From positions 1 to 33,482 of IMG/VR virus record IMGVR_UViG_3300013102_000053: 33,482 nucleotides of DNA, one strand, 5' to 3'. Under the pieces are notes generated by a model that made no database searches, had not been told where the DNA came from, and worked only from the letters and a program-made list of their open reading frames with translations. This DNA comes from a virus. This document shows, piece after piece, positions 23,142 to 29,377 of this stretch; the first letter of the stretch is position 1; every line of letters starts with the position of its first letter. A program made the translations under genes and the position numbers.

Positions 23142-23167
23142 ATCCCGCAAATCGCGGGATTTTTTTT
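23142..23167 (+). terminator. Repressor gene terminator
   Basis: ATCCCGC-AAATC-GCGGGAT followed by eight T, 21 bases past the repressor stop. Confidence 0.9.
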
Positions 23168-23181
23168 GCCCAAAAGAAAAA

Positions 23182-23199
23182 ATAAAGGCATACCTGTTG
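23182..23199. promoter_or_regulatory. Operator OL-a
   Basis: ATAAAGG-CATA-CCTGTTG overlaps the -35 box of the plus-strand early promoter. One half matches the operator consensus fully, the other in its first three bases. Confidence 0.65.
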
Positions 23200-23225
23200 A
23201 CTCAAAATAAAGGCTGCCCTATATT
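23197..23225 (+). promoter_or_regulatory. Early promoter pL-like
   Basis: TTGACT (23197-23202) and TATATT (23220-23225) with 17-base spacing form a strong promoter right after the repressor terminator. Both boxes are covered by operators, so the repressor should silence it in the lysogen. Confidence 0.8.
23207..23224. promoter_or_regulatory. Operator OL-b
   Basis: ATAAAGG-CTGC-CCTATAT, one mismatch from the consensus, overlaps the -10 box; centred 25 bp from OL-a. Confidence 0.7.
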
Positions 23226-23234
23226 TTGCCCATC

Positions 23235-23251
23235 GCCGGATAACAACCGGC
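23235..23251 (+). promoter_or_regulatory. 5' leader hairpin of the early transcript
   Basis: GCCGG-ATAACAA-CCGGC is a 5-bp stem with 7-nt purine-rich loop at the predicted 5' end of the pL-like transcript. It could act as a boxB-like or put-like antitermination signal or protect the mRNA end. No boxA was found. Confidence 0.35.
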
Positions 23252-23267
23252 CAGATGGAAGGCAGCG

Positions 23268-23393
23268 ATGAACCGGCCTGAACGGTTCAGAGGGTTGGCA
23301 ACTGACCCGGGCGTGCAGCGTAAAGCGCCGAAAGCAGTTATCCAGCGGGAGAACAAGCCGAAAGGCCCGCGGCTGGAGGAACAACTTGAATGA
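23268..23393 (+). CDS. 41-residue basic peptide, first gene after pL
   Basis: The peptide starts MNRPERFRGLATDPG and ends RLEEQLE, with many Arg and Lys and no hydrophobic segment. GGAAGG precedes the ATG by six bases, and the leader shares CAACCGG...CAGC with following genes. It occupies the place of lambda N (first gene after pL) and is basic, so an antiterminator or other RNA-binding role is possible but unproven. Confidence 0.55.
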   Translation: MNRPERFRGLATDPGVQRKAPKAVIQRENKPKGPRLEEQLE

Positions 23394-23492
23394 GCCCGTA
23401 CCGCGCCAGCAGCGCCGAAGGGACACGGAAAGTTTCACTGATGCGCCTGGTTGGCCGGGCGCATTGGGAAATCAACCGAGAGGCACACCAGC

Positions 23493-23798
23493 ATGGAATC
23501 AATCATCAAGAGCGGCACATGGATCGGCCATCTCGGCCGTGGGCTTGCTCGCAGAGAACTTCAGTTTTTGCTTTTAGTTGCCCAGGGCCTCACAGCCAAA
23601 CAGATCGCCCGCTCCCACGACGTTGAGCCCGGGACGGTCGCTAAGCGGATCTCCAACGCCATGTTCAAGCTGGGCGTTCATCGCCAGTCGGCGGCGGTAG
23701 CCGAGGCCATGCGGCGAGAAATCATCGTAGGACAGGCAGACGGTCCGAATCCTCAAGGTCCAGTTGGGGAATCGAACGATGGTGTTTTTATCGCTTAA
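23493..23798 (+). CDS. LuxR-type HTH regulator
   Basis: 101 residues from ATG 23493 (MESIIKSGTWIG), preceded by GAGAGG. The core LARRELQFLLLVAQGLTAKQIARSHDVEPGTVAKRISNAMFKLGVHRQSAAVAEA is a complete GerE/LuxR-type HTH (about residues 16-72) with no sensor domain. A solitary HTH of this type in the early operon probably regulates phage or host genes. The start is favoured by its leader, which resembles that of the next gene. Confidence 0.87.
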   Translation: MESIIKSGTWIGHLGRGLARRELQFLLLVAQGLTAKQIARSHDVEPGTVAKRISNAMFKLGVHRQSAAVAEAMRREIIVGQADGPNPQGPVGESNDGVFIA

Positions 23799-23866
23799 AC
23801 GAAGGGAAGACTTCACTGGCTGGCCTTGGCGACAGGGCCAGACGGGAAATCAACCGGAGGAACAGC

Positions 23867-24064
23867 ATGACCACGATCATCAAGGACACCTTCACCAGCG
23901 GTGCACAGGTGAGCATGGAAATGGATAAGGACGAAGGCGAGCTGTTCGTCTTTCATTGCCCAGCCGGCCAAGGCTGCAAGGTCAGCAAATGGCCTCTGGA
24001 CAGCTACCACATGCCGATCGCAATGGCGCATTACACAGAGTGCTGCGCGGCTGAGACTGCTTGA
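23867..24064 (+). CDS. Small hypothetical protein
   Basis: 65 residues from ATG 23867 with GGAGG six bases upstream. Beta-rich, with several cysteines (HCPAGQGCKVS and ECCAAE). Not recognised. The leader TTCACTGGC...GGGAAATCAACCGGAGGAACAGC parallels the one before the LuxR-type gene, which supports the call. Confidence 0.7.
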   Translation: MTTIIKDTFTSGAQVSMEMDKDEGELFVFHCPAGQGCKVSKWPLDSYHMPIAMAHYTECCAAETA

Positions 24065-24097
24065 AAAACCAGCGCCACGACAGCCTGTCGTTAACTG

Positions 24098-24302
24098 CCC
24101 GATCCTCTCTATGAGAGCGCATCGGGGTGTGATTGGAGCGTGCCCAAGTGGGCTGCAGCGCTAGGATCGCAAAGACCCGTGAATCTCCTGAGCCGGTATG
24201 AGCAAGACGGCCAACACTAGAAACGCGGCGGGAACCAAGCAGGGGTGGCGCCCTGGTGTTCCGATCACACCCCGATGCGGACGCCAACCCAGCAGACGCT
24301 GG
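24098..24302 (+). ncRNA. Strongly structured leader region, candidate regulatory RNA
   Basis: CGCATCGGGGTGTGAT (24118-24133) pairs perfectly over 16 bp with 24264-24279. Inside lie hairpins AGCG/CGCT plus GCCC/GGGC (24137-24162) and CAGGG/CCCTG (24240-24255). A competing hairpin GCCCGAT/ATCGGGG with inner CTCTC-TAT-GAGAG (24097-24127) uses the same bases as the 5' arm. A further hairpin CCAGC-AGAC-GCTGG follows (24289-24302). Two exclusive folds suggest an attenuator or switch. No RNA family was recognised and no gene of substance covers it. Confidence 0.45.
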
Positions 24303-24328
24303 ACACCTGCACTCAACCGGAGATCCAC

Positions 24329-24472
24329 ATGCTCCTGATCATCCTGATCGGCGCAGCGCTTGCGCATGTGCGGCCAGAACCGCCCTGCTCTATCGCCCTG
24401 CCAACCGATCCGCAACGTGCACACCGTGAGCGATGGCGATGTACCGCCGGGGTCGTCGCGTTCTGGCGCTGA
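24329..24472 (+). CDS. 47-residue peptide with hydrophobic N-terminus
   Basis: Starts MLLIILIGAALAHVRP; GGAG lies six bases before the ATG and the leader CAACCGGAG matches that of the preceding genes. Residues 2-12 are hydrophobic, followed by a Pro/Arg-rich part with two cysteines and a TCGA-type C-terminus rich in W and R. It could be a short membrane peptide. It is followed by a terminator. Supported by position and ribosome binding site only. Confidence 0.5.
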   Translation: MLLIILIGAALAHVRPEPPCSIALPTDPQRAHRERWRCTAGVVAFWR

Positions 24473-24523
24473 ACGATCCCGCCAAAAACTTCGCCACCCG
24501 AGATCACTGCATCTGAGAAACAC

Positions 24524-24553
24524 AAAAGGCCCTCCCGTCCAGTTGGGCCTTTT
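24524..24553 (+). terminator. Terminator after the 47-residue peptide gene
   Basis: AAAAGGCCC and GGGCCTTTT form a 9-bp stem with a 12-nt loop; the T-run on the 3' arm gives plus-strand termination, and the A-run gives it on the other strand too. Early transcription must pass it, hinting at antitermination in this operon. Confidence 0.75.
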
Positions 24554-24562
24554 CTTCGCCTC

Positions 24563-24636
24563 GCGTTTATCCGTCAGCACTCCCCCTGCGCCCAACGGCA
24601 ACCCGCAGGCGGCCCCGAGTGCTGACGAATAAACGC
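24563..24636 (+). repeat. Long inverted repeat in the leader of the 94-residue gene
   Basis: The 20-nt arms 24563-24582 and 24617-24636 (GCGTTTAT... and ...ATAAACGC) match with a single mismatch. The 34-nt interior carries a further CCTGCG/CGCAGG pair. It lies 24 bases before the next start codon. Either a strong RNA hairpin or a protein-binding inverted repeat. Confidence 0.65.
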
Positions 24637-24660
24637 AATACCACCACCGAGGGATCAGCA

Positions 24661-24945
24661 ATGCACCCATCCATGCAAGAGCGCGTCGACGGACTTCAGG
24701 CCCTGCGCCTGCGCAATGTAATCGCCACCGCCGAGTTCTATTCACTGATCGGCAAGGAACCTCCCGTGCAGAAGATTCGCTACCAGGTCGTGCCCAAAGG
24801 TGAAAAGGCGTACCACATCGTGGAGCTGGCAACCGACAAGGTGCGGGGCTTTCGCTTCAGCTACAAGGAGGCGGTGAACTACGCGCAGGAACTGGAATCG
24901 CGCGCCAGCGGTGTGAAGCGTATGCCGACGGGTGATCAACAATGA
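24661..24945 (+). CDS. Hypothetical early protein
   Basis: 94 residues from ATG 24661 (MHPSMQERVDGLQALRLRN) with GAGGG seven bases upstream. Mixed alpha/beta with KIRYQVVPKGEKAYHIVELATDKVRGF and a C-terminal helix. Not recognised. The next start codon overlaps its stop (ATGA). Confidence 0.8.
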   Translation: MHPSMQERVDGLQALRLRNVIATAEFYSLIGKEPPVQKIRYQVVPKGEKAYHIVELATDKVRGFRFSYKEAVNYAQELESRASGVKRMPTGDQQ

Positions 24946-25256
24946 TCGGCGTCCCACTTCCAAACCCGCGCGACCAGCTGATCGACAACCTGAACCAGCA
25001 GCTGGATGCATTCTTCGGCGCCGGCAATCAGGTCAAGCAGGTCGACCCCGGCGCAACCGGTGTGCGGGACGCGATGTTTGGCACCTCTCACGCTGCCAGG
25101 CTGCGCGCCGAACGCGACAAACTGGCGCCGCAGCTGAAGGCGCTGGCCGACAAAGGCCTGACCGTCATCGAGTCAGCGAAAGAGATGGGCATGGAAACAA
25201 AGCGCGCCCGCCTCATCGCCCGCGAGAACAGCATCAACTTCCCGGGGCCTCAGTGA
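24942..25256 (+). CDS. Hypothetical early protein, helical
   Basis: 104 residues, coupled to the previous gene by ATGA. N-terminal helices (PRDQLIDNLNQQLDAFFGAG), a central coiled segment with many charged residues and a possible HTH near the end (LTVIESAKEMGMETKRARLIARE). A DNA-binding role is a guess. Confidence 0.8.
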   Translation: MIGVPLPNPRDQLIDNLNQQLDAFFGAGNQVKQVDPGATGVRDAMFGTSHAARLRAERDKLAPQLKALADKGLTVIESAKEMGMETKRARLIARENSINFPGPQ

Positions 25257-25337
25257 AGCGAACCATCAACCGGGCGGCCACGCGCCGCCGACAGACCTGG
25301 CTGGACTTGCCGGCCAGCGGAATTGAAGAGGTAGGCC

Positions 25338-25709
25338 ATGGCCGAAATACAAGAGCCGACGAAGGAAGCGATCAAGCAGAAGAAAAAGCGCGAGAAGGCC
25401 GCAGCGAAGGATGCTGCGTTGGGCGTCGAGAAGTTTAAGGTTGAAGTGGCCGGCGTGTTCAAGCCTGACCTCAAACGAGTCATGGCCGCCCACGGCTTCA
25501 ACAACCAGCAAGAGGTGTATCAAAACCTGTTGCGCAACCTGATCGCGGCCGACTTTGAAACCCAGGCCCAGATGCTGAAGTGTGTCACGACACCTTTTGT
25601 TGTTACTGAAAAGGTGTCGCGCATTATTCAGGCCGCCGGCTTGAAGTCGCTCGCCGACGATCCGCCAGAGCCTGACGACGAAATCCAAGATGGCTCAGAA
25701 GATTACTGA
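25338..25709 (+). CDS. Hypothetical early protein
   Basis: 123 residues from ATG 25338 with GAGG upstream. A Lys/Ala/Glu-rich helical N-terminus (KEAIKQKKKREKAAAKD), a middle part FKVEVAGVFKPDLKRVMAAHGFNNQQEVYQNLLRNLI that looks like a ribbon-helix-helix-type or dimerising domain, and an acidic C-terminal tail. Function unknown. Its 3' part carries a GTGTCACGACAC motif at 25582. The 3' end overlaps the antisense gene by 7 bases. Confidence 0.8.
   Translation: MAEIQEPTKEAIKQKKKREKAAAKDAALGVEKFKVEVAGVFKPDLKRVMAAHGFNNQQEVYQNLLRNLIAADFETQAQMLKCVTTPFVVTEKVSRIIQAAGLKSLADDPPEPDDEIQDGSEDY
25582..25618. repeat. GTGTC-type inverted repeat in the 123-residue gene
   Basis: GTGTCACGACAC (25582-25593), one base off the 12-bp palindrome, overlaps a perfect 10-bp inverted repeat GACACCTTTT (25589-25598) / AAAAGGTGTC (25609-25618) with a 10-nt loop. 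Third occurrence of this half-site family in the prophage. Confidence 0.5.
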
Positions 25710-25891
25710 TCCCACACCGCTTCATATGGAAGCGCGCTGATTACCGTCTGGCACTCTTCAGCCGCACAGATCACCAGAGCGATTCCCTTATCTGCGTTTT
25801 GCATGTGCTTATCCAGGATGGTGGCAAAGTTCATACCTCGGCAGAGCGGGCACTTCGGCTTCCATTCATCGTTCATTTTTTTATCGCTCAC
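25703..25891 (-). CDS. Small zinc-finger-like protein on the opposite strand
   Basis: 62 residues. GTG start at 25891 with a full AGGAGG six bases upstream. Cysteines are arranged CPLC near residue 15 and CAAEEC near residue 43, a plausible zinc site. It runs against the early operon, so it has its own promoter or is expressed in the lysogen. Its 3' end overlaps the 123-residue gene. Not recognised; candidate moron. Confidence 0.75.
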   Translation of the reverse strand: MSDKKMNDEWKPKCPLCRGMNFATILDKHMQNADKGIALVICAAEECQTVISALPYEAVWDQ

Positions 25892-25975
25892 GTGTTTCCT
25901 CCTAATCCGGCCTCATGCCGGGCCATCAATCAATAGTCCACAAACTCGAATCACGCCAGCCGGCGAGGATCCCCT

Positions 25976-28057
25976 ATGTCCGCACAACAGAAGAAACACC
26001 CCTTCGATTTCAAAACTCAATACGGACTCGGTTTCAGCACTCAGGACGATGAGATCGTTGTCGACTTCTTCTGCGGTGGCGGCGGCGCCGGTACCGGGTT
26101 GGAGATGGGCCTGGGCCGCGCGGTGAACGTGGCGAAGAACCACAGCGCGGCGGCGATCAGCATGCACACGGTGAATCACCCGGGCGCCGTGCACTACACA
26201 ACCGATGTGTTCGACGGCGATCCGGACACCGAGTGCGGCGGTAAGGCCGTGGGCTGGTTCCACATGTCGCCGGACTGCACGCACCACAGCCAAGCCGCCG
26301 GCGGGCAACCGCGCAAACGCGAGATCCGGAATCTGTCGTGGATCGGCCTGAAATGGGCTGGCAAGAAGAAGCCCCGAGTCATCAGCCTGGAGAACGTGAA
26401 ACAGATACTCCAGTGGGGGCCGCTGATAGCCAAGCGCGACAAGGCGACCGGGCGGGTCGTCACCCTGGACCTGATAGCGCACCCCACCAAGCCCAAGAGC
26501 AAAATCAATCGGGTCGCCGATCTGGGCGAACAGGTGCTGGTGTCGAATCAGTTCCTGGTGCCAGACCCAAAACGCCGTGGCACGACCTGGCGCCGGTTCG
26601 TTCAACTGCTGGAAGGTCTGGGCTACGCAGTCGAATGGCGGGTGCTCAAAGCCTGCGACTACGGCGCGCCGACCAGCCGGGAGCGCTTGTTCATGATCGC
26701 CCGCTGCGACGGCCAGCCGATTGTGTGGCCTGAGCCGACCCACGCGAAGAATCCAGCCAAGGGCCAGAAAAAGTGGCGCACCGCCGCCGAGTGCATCGAC
26801 TGGACGGTGCCGACTAAAAGCATTTTCGGGCGGCCGACTCCACTGGCAGACGCCACCCTGCGCCGAATCGCCAAGGGCATGAAGAAGTTCGTCATCGACG
26901 CGGCTGACCCATTCATTGTGCCGATCGCGAACTGGTCAGGCGAAAGCGTTCAGTCCGCAAACGAGCCACTGCGCACTGTAACGTCTTGGCCGCGAGGCGG
27001 ATCGTTCGCCATGGCCAGCCCGATCATTGCGCCAGCCACGCACCAGGGCAGCGACCGGATCAACGATCCTCACGCCCCGCTGCCGACGGTGACCTGCGCG
27101 AATCGCGGCGAGCTGACGCTGATCAGTCCAGTGATGGTTGGAGCCGGTGGTCCGGCGTACAGCGGCAAACCAGCGTCAGCCGATCAGCCAGTCGGCACCC
27201 TGATGACCCAGAACCACCGCGCACTCGCGGCGGCGCACTTGGTGAAGTTCCGGTTCTCGGACGAAGGAAAGGCGCTCGACGAGCCGCTGCCGACAATCAC
27301 CAGCGGCGGCAACTACCAGCGCCCTGCCGGTGCCGCGCACGCCATGGGCATCTCAACCGTGTTCATGGCCCAGATGAATGGCGGCTTCAACACCACGGAC
27401 GCCAAGAGCGTTGGAGACCCGATGACCACGGTGACGAACACCGGCAGCCAGCAGCAGCTGGTGACGGCGAACCTGGTGCACCTACGTGGCAACTGCGATG
27501 CGCGGGACGCCGGTGATCCGCTGCACACCATTAGCGCCGGCGGCACTCACCACGGGCTGGTCACTGCCTTCATGGAACGCCAGTTCGGCGCCAGCGTCGG
27601 CCAGGGCGTGGATGAGCCAGCACCAACCATCACTGCCGGGGGTGGCGGCAAGAGTTCGCTGGTAGAGCTGCAGCTCTCGCCGGAAGTTGAAGCCGGTGCG
27701 CTGCGGGTCGCGGCATTCCTGATCAGCTACTACGGCACTGAGAACATGAGCGCCGCCGACGCGCCAGCGCCAACCATCACCACCAAGGATCGGCTTGGCC
27801 TGGTCACCGTCACGATCAAAGGCACGCCGTACGTGATCGTCGACATCTGCCTGCGCATGCTGCAACCGGCTGAGTTGTACAAGGCTCAGGGCTTCCCTGC
27901 CGACTACATCATCAGCCATGGAGCCGACGGCAAGCCGTTCACCAAGACCCAGCAAGTGCACATGTGCGGCAACAGCGTCAGCCCGCCGCCGATGGCCGCT
28001 CTGGCACGGGCCAACGACCCGTGGCGCGTTGTCGAACAGCAGGCAGCCGCAGCGTAG
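25976..28057 (+). CDS. C5-cytosine DNA methyltransferase with eight internal repeats
   Basis: 693 residues from ATG 25976 with GAGGA upstream. Motif I VDFFCGGGGAGTG (29-41), motif IV with catalytic Cys101 in SPDCTHHSQ (PDC in place of the usual PPC), motif VI ENV (139-141), motif VIII DYGAPTSRERLF (228-239), and motifs IX-X in LQPAELYKAQGFPADYI and MCGNSVSPPP. Between VIII and IX, where target recognition lies, a roughly 290-residue region contains eight P-x-x-T-[ILV]-[TSM] repeats, spaced 32-49 residues. It probably protects phage DNA from host restriction. No cognate endonuclease is adjacent. Confidence 0.93.
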   Translation: MSAQQKKHPFDFKTQYGLGFSTQDDEIVVDFFCGGGGAGTGLEMGLGRAVNVAKNHSAAAISMHTVNHPGAVHYTTDVFDGDPDTECGGKAVGWFHMSPDCTHHSQAAGGQPRKREIRNLSWIGLKWAGKKKPRVISLENVKQILQWGPLIAKRDKATGRVVTLDLIAHPTKPKSKINRVADLGEQVLVSNQFLVPDPKRRGTTWRRFVQLLEGLGYAVEWRVLKACDYGAPTSRERLFMIARCDGQPIVWPEPTHAKNPAKGQKKWRTAAECIDWTVPTKSIFGRPTPLADATLRRIAKGMKKFVIDAADPFIVPIANWSGESVQSANEPLRTVTSWPRGGSFAMASPIIAPATHQGSDRINDPHAPLPTVTCANRGELTLISPVMVGAGGPAYSGKPASADQPVGTLMTQNHRALAAAHLVKFRFSDEGKALDEPLPTITSGGNYQRPAGAAHAMGISTVFMAQMNGGFNTTDAKSVGDPMTTVTNTGSQQQLVTANLVHLRGNCDARDAGDPLHTISAGGTHHGLVTAFMERQFGASVGQGVDEPAPTITAGGGGKSSLVELQLSPEVEAGALRVAAFLISYYGTENMSAADAPAPTITTKDRLGLVTVTIKGTPYVIVDICLRMLQPAELYKAQGFPADYIISHGADGKPFTKTQQVHMCGNSVSPPPMAALARANDPWRVVEQQAAAA
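26954..27823 (+). repeat. Eight-fold repeat region of the methyltransferase
   Basis: Units contain PLRTVT, PLPTVT, PVGTLM, PLPTIT, PMTTVT, PLHTIS, PAPTIT and PAPTIT (Thr at 334, 371, 408, 440, 485, 518, 551, 600), usually preceded by Asp-Glu/Ala/Gly and followed by a Gly-rich turn and LV/LA-type strand. The regular strand-turn-strand rhythm suggests a beta-repeat structure. Confidence 0.7.
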
Positions 28058-28198
28058 TCACAGCAACGGCCACGCCGCCAGCCAGTCCGCCAAGCGCATC
28101 AGGATCTGGCTCAGCAGCTCGATAAGTACCTGGTACATCACTTCAGCAATGAGTCGCTTCATTCGGTGGGGCTCCGGCTTGTTTGATAGCCAGATCAT
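28058..28198 (-). CDS. 46-residue helical peptide antisense to the operon
   Basis: ATG 28198 with AGGAG ten bases upstream; the stop abuts the methyltransferase stop. Sequence starts MIWLSNKPEPHR and then forms one amphipathic to hydrophobic helix (EVMYQVLIELLSQILMRLADWLAAWPLL). Size and hydrophobicity resemble membrane-active peptides or type I toxins, but this is only a resemblance. Nothing else occupies the 225-base gap before the next plus-strand gene. Confidence 0.4.
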   Translation of the reverse strand: MIWLSNKPEPHRMKRLIAEVMYQVLIELLSQILMRLADWLAAWPLL

Positions 28199-28282
28199 TC
28201 CGTCACGACTCCTGCACAGGCAATAAAACGCTTGAATTCCTACTTATCCACCGCCCGGGCATGCCCCGGCATAGGACGCCCC

Positions 28283-28870
28283 ATGCCCACAGAAAACAAA
28301 ACGGCCGAGCCGCTGCCGACATTGGCGACCGGCGCCGCGCTTGATGCATCGACCTGGAACGACTTTGTCGAACGCCTCCGTTATCACTGCAACGGCGCCG
28401 GCGTTAAATGGCACCACACTGCGGCCGCCATTTTCACCGTGCAGACCAAGCGATTCGATTACGGCTACGAGATCGACTACGCGGAAGGCCGAGTTGTCTG
28501 CCTGGAGGATCGGCGCTGGTTCAGTCCGAAAGAATACTGGGAAGACCTCGACGACGAGGAGCGCGCAGATATCGACCAAGCCCTGATGGCTGATCGGGAA
28601 TGCGGCTTCATGGATCTGGACGAGGACGATCAGTGGGAATATCTCGCCGAGTGCGATGACCACACCGTCACCGGCTGGAACAAGCGCTGGGAGATCGTGA
28701 ACAGTCACTTCACCCGGGATGCCGCAGAAGCGTTCATCCGACGCAAGCAGCACGACTACGGCGAAATGCGCGTCTACGTCGAATCGCAGTACTACGCCTG
28801 GGAGTTCGAAGCCATCAAGGAGGCGATCCTCGACGGCACGCTGACCTACACGCCGAAGGAGGCAGCATGA
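28283..28870 (+). CDS. Hypothetical acidic early protein
   Basis: 195 residues from ATG 28283 with AGGA upstream. Strongly acidic with many aromatic residues (RRWFSPKEYWEDLDDEERADIDQAL, DLDEDDQWEYL). No family recognised. Acidic, aromatic-rich early proteins may mimic DNA or bind host factors; no direct evidence here. Overlaps the next start (ATGA). Confidence 0.8.
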   Translation: MPTENKTAEPLPTLATGAALDASTWNDFVERLRYHCNGAGVKWHHTAAAIFTVQTKRFDYGYEIDYAEGRVVCLEDRRWFSPKEYWEDLDDEERADIDQALMADRECGFMDLDEDDQWEYLAECDDHTVTGWNKRWEIVNSHFTRDAAEAFIRRKQHDYGEMRVYVESQYYAWEFEAIKEAILDGTLTYTPKEAA

Positions 28871-29367
28871 TCAACCTCTTCTGGCGCCTGGTCGCCAAGC
28901 TCCTGGCTCGCCCGGCCATCGCCGACTGGCTCATCGCCCGCGCCAAGCTCACCCCGTACCAGCACATCATGTCCGCCGACGGCACCGAGATGTACATGGG
29001 CCGCTGGTGGCTATTCAACGCGTACAGCCGGGAGACGCACAAGCCTGCGCTGTGGTGGTGCCCGTGGTCGTTCCGCATTCACCACATCCTGCGACCGGAC
29101 GAAGACCGGGATCTGCACGATCACCCGTGGAACGCCCGGACCATCATCCTGCGCGGCTGGTACATCGAGCAGCGCCAAATCATGTGGCGCCGTCGAGCGA
29201 CCGGAGAAACCGCCCGCCTCAACCACGGCGAATACCACCGCATCGATCAGGTATCACCTGGCGGCGTCATCACCCTCTTCATCACCAGCAAGTGGCGCGG
29301 TGACTGGGGATTCCTCGTAAACGGCGTGAAGGTGCCTTGGCGCACCTACACCGGCACCGACAACTGA
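28867..29367 (+). CDS. Cupin-like phage protein
   Basis: 166 residues, coupled to the previous gene. Features are SFRIHHILRPDEDRDLHDHPWNARTIILRGWYIEQR, a His/Asp/His-rich cupin motif 1, and later ITLFITSKWRGDWGFLV. This fits a small metal-binding cupin family found in phages of Proteobacteria. Substrate unknown. A hydrophobic N-terminal helix (INLFWRLVAKLLARP) is amphipathic. Confidence 0.82.
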   Translation: MINLFWRLVAKLLARPAIADWLIARAKLTPYQHIMSADGTEMYMGRWWLFNAYSRETHKPALWWCPWSFRIHHILRPDEDRDLHDHPWNARTIILRGWYIEQRQIMWRRRATGETARLNHGEYHRIDQVSPGGVITLFITSKWRGDWGFLVNGVKVPWRTYTGTDN

Positions 29368-29377
29368 AAAGGATTGC

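Noticed and set aside
23390-23626. 78-residue plus-strand frame starting at an ATGA overlap with the 41-residue peptide
   Set aside because: It overlaps most of the LuxR-type HTH gene in another frame and turns into Arg/Pro-rich nonsense; the repeated leader points to the start at 23493.
25253-25438. GTG-started basic frame overlapping the previous stop (GTGA)
   Set aside because: It runs 100 bases into the 123-residue gene with a low-complexity composition. The GTGA overlap alone is not enough; a very short peptide cannot be excluded.
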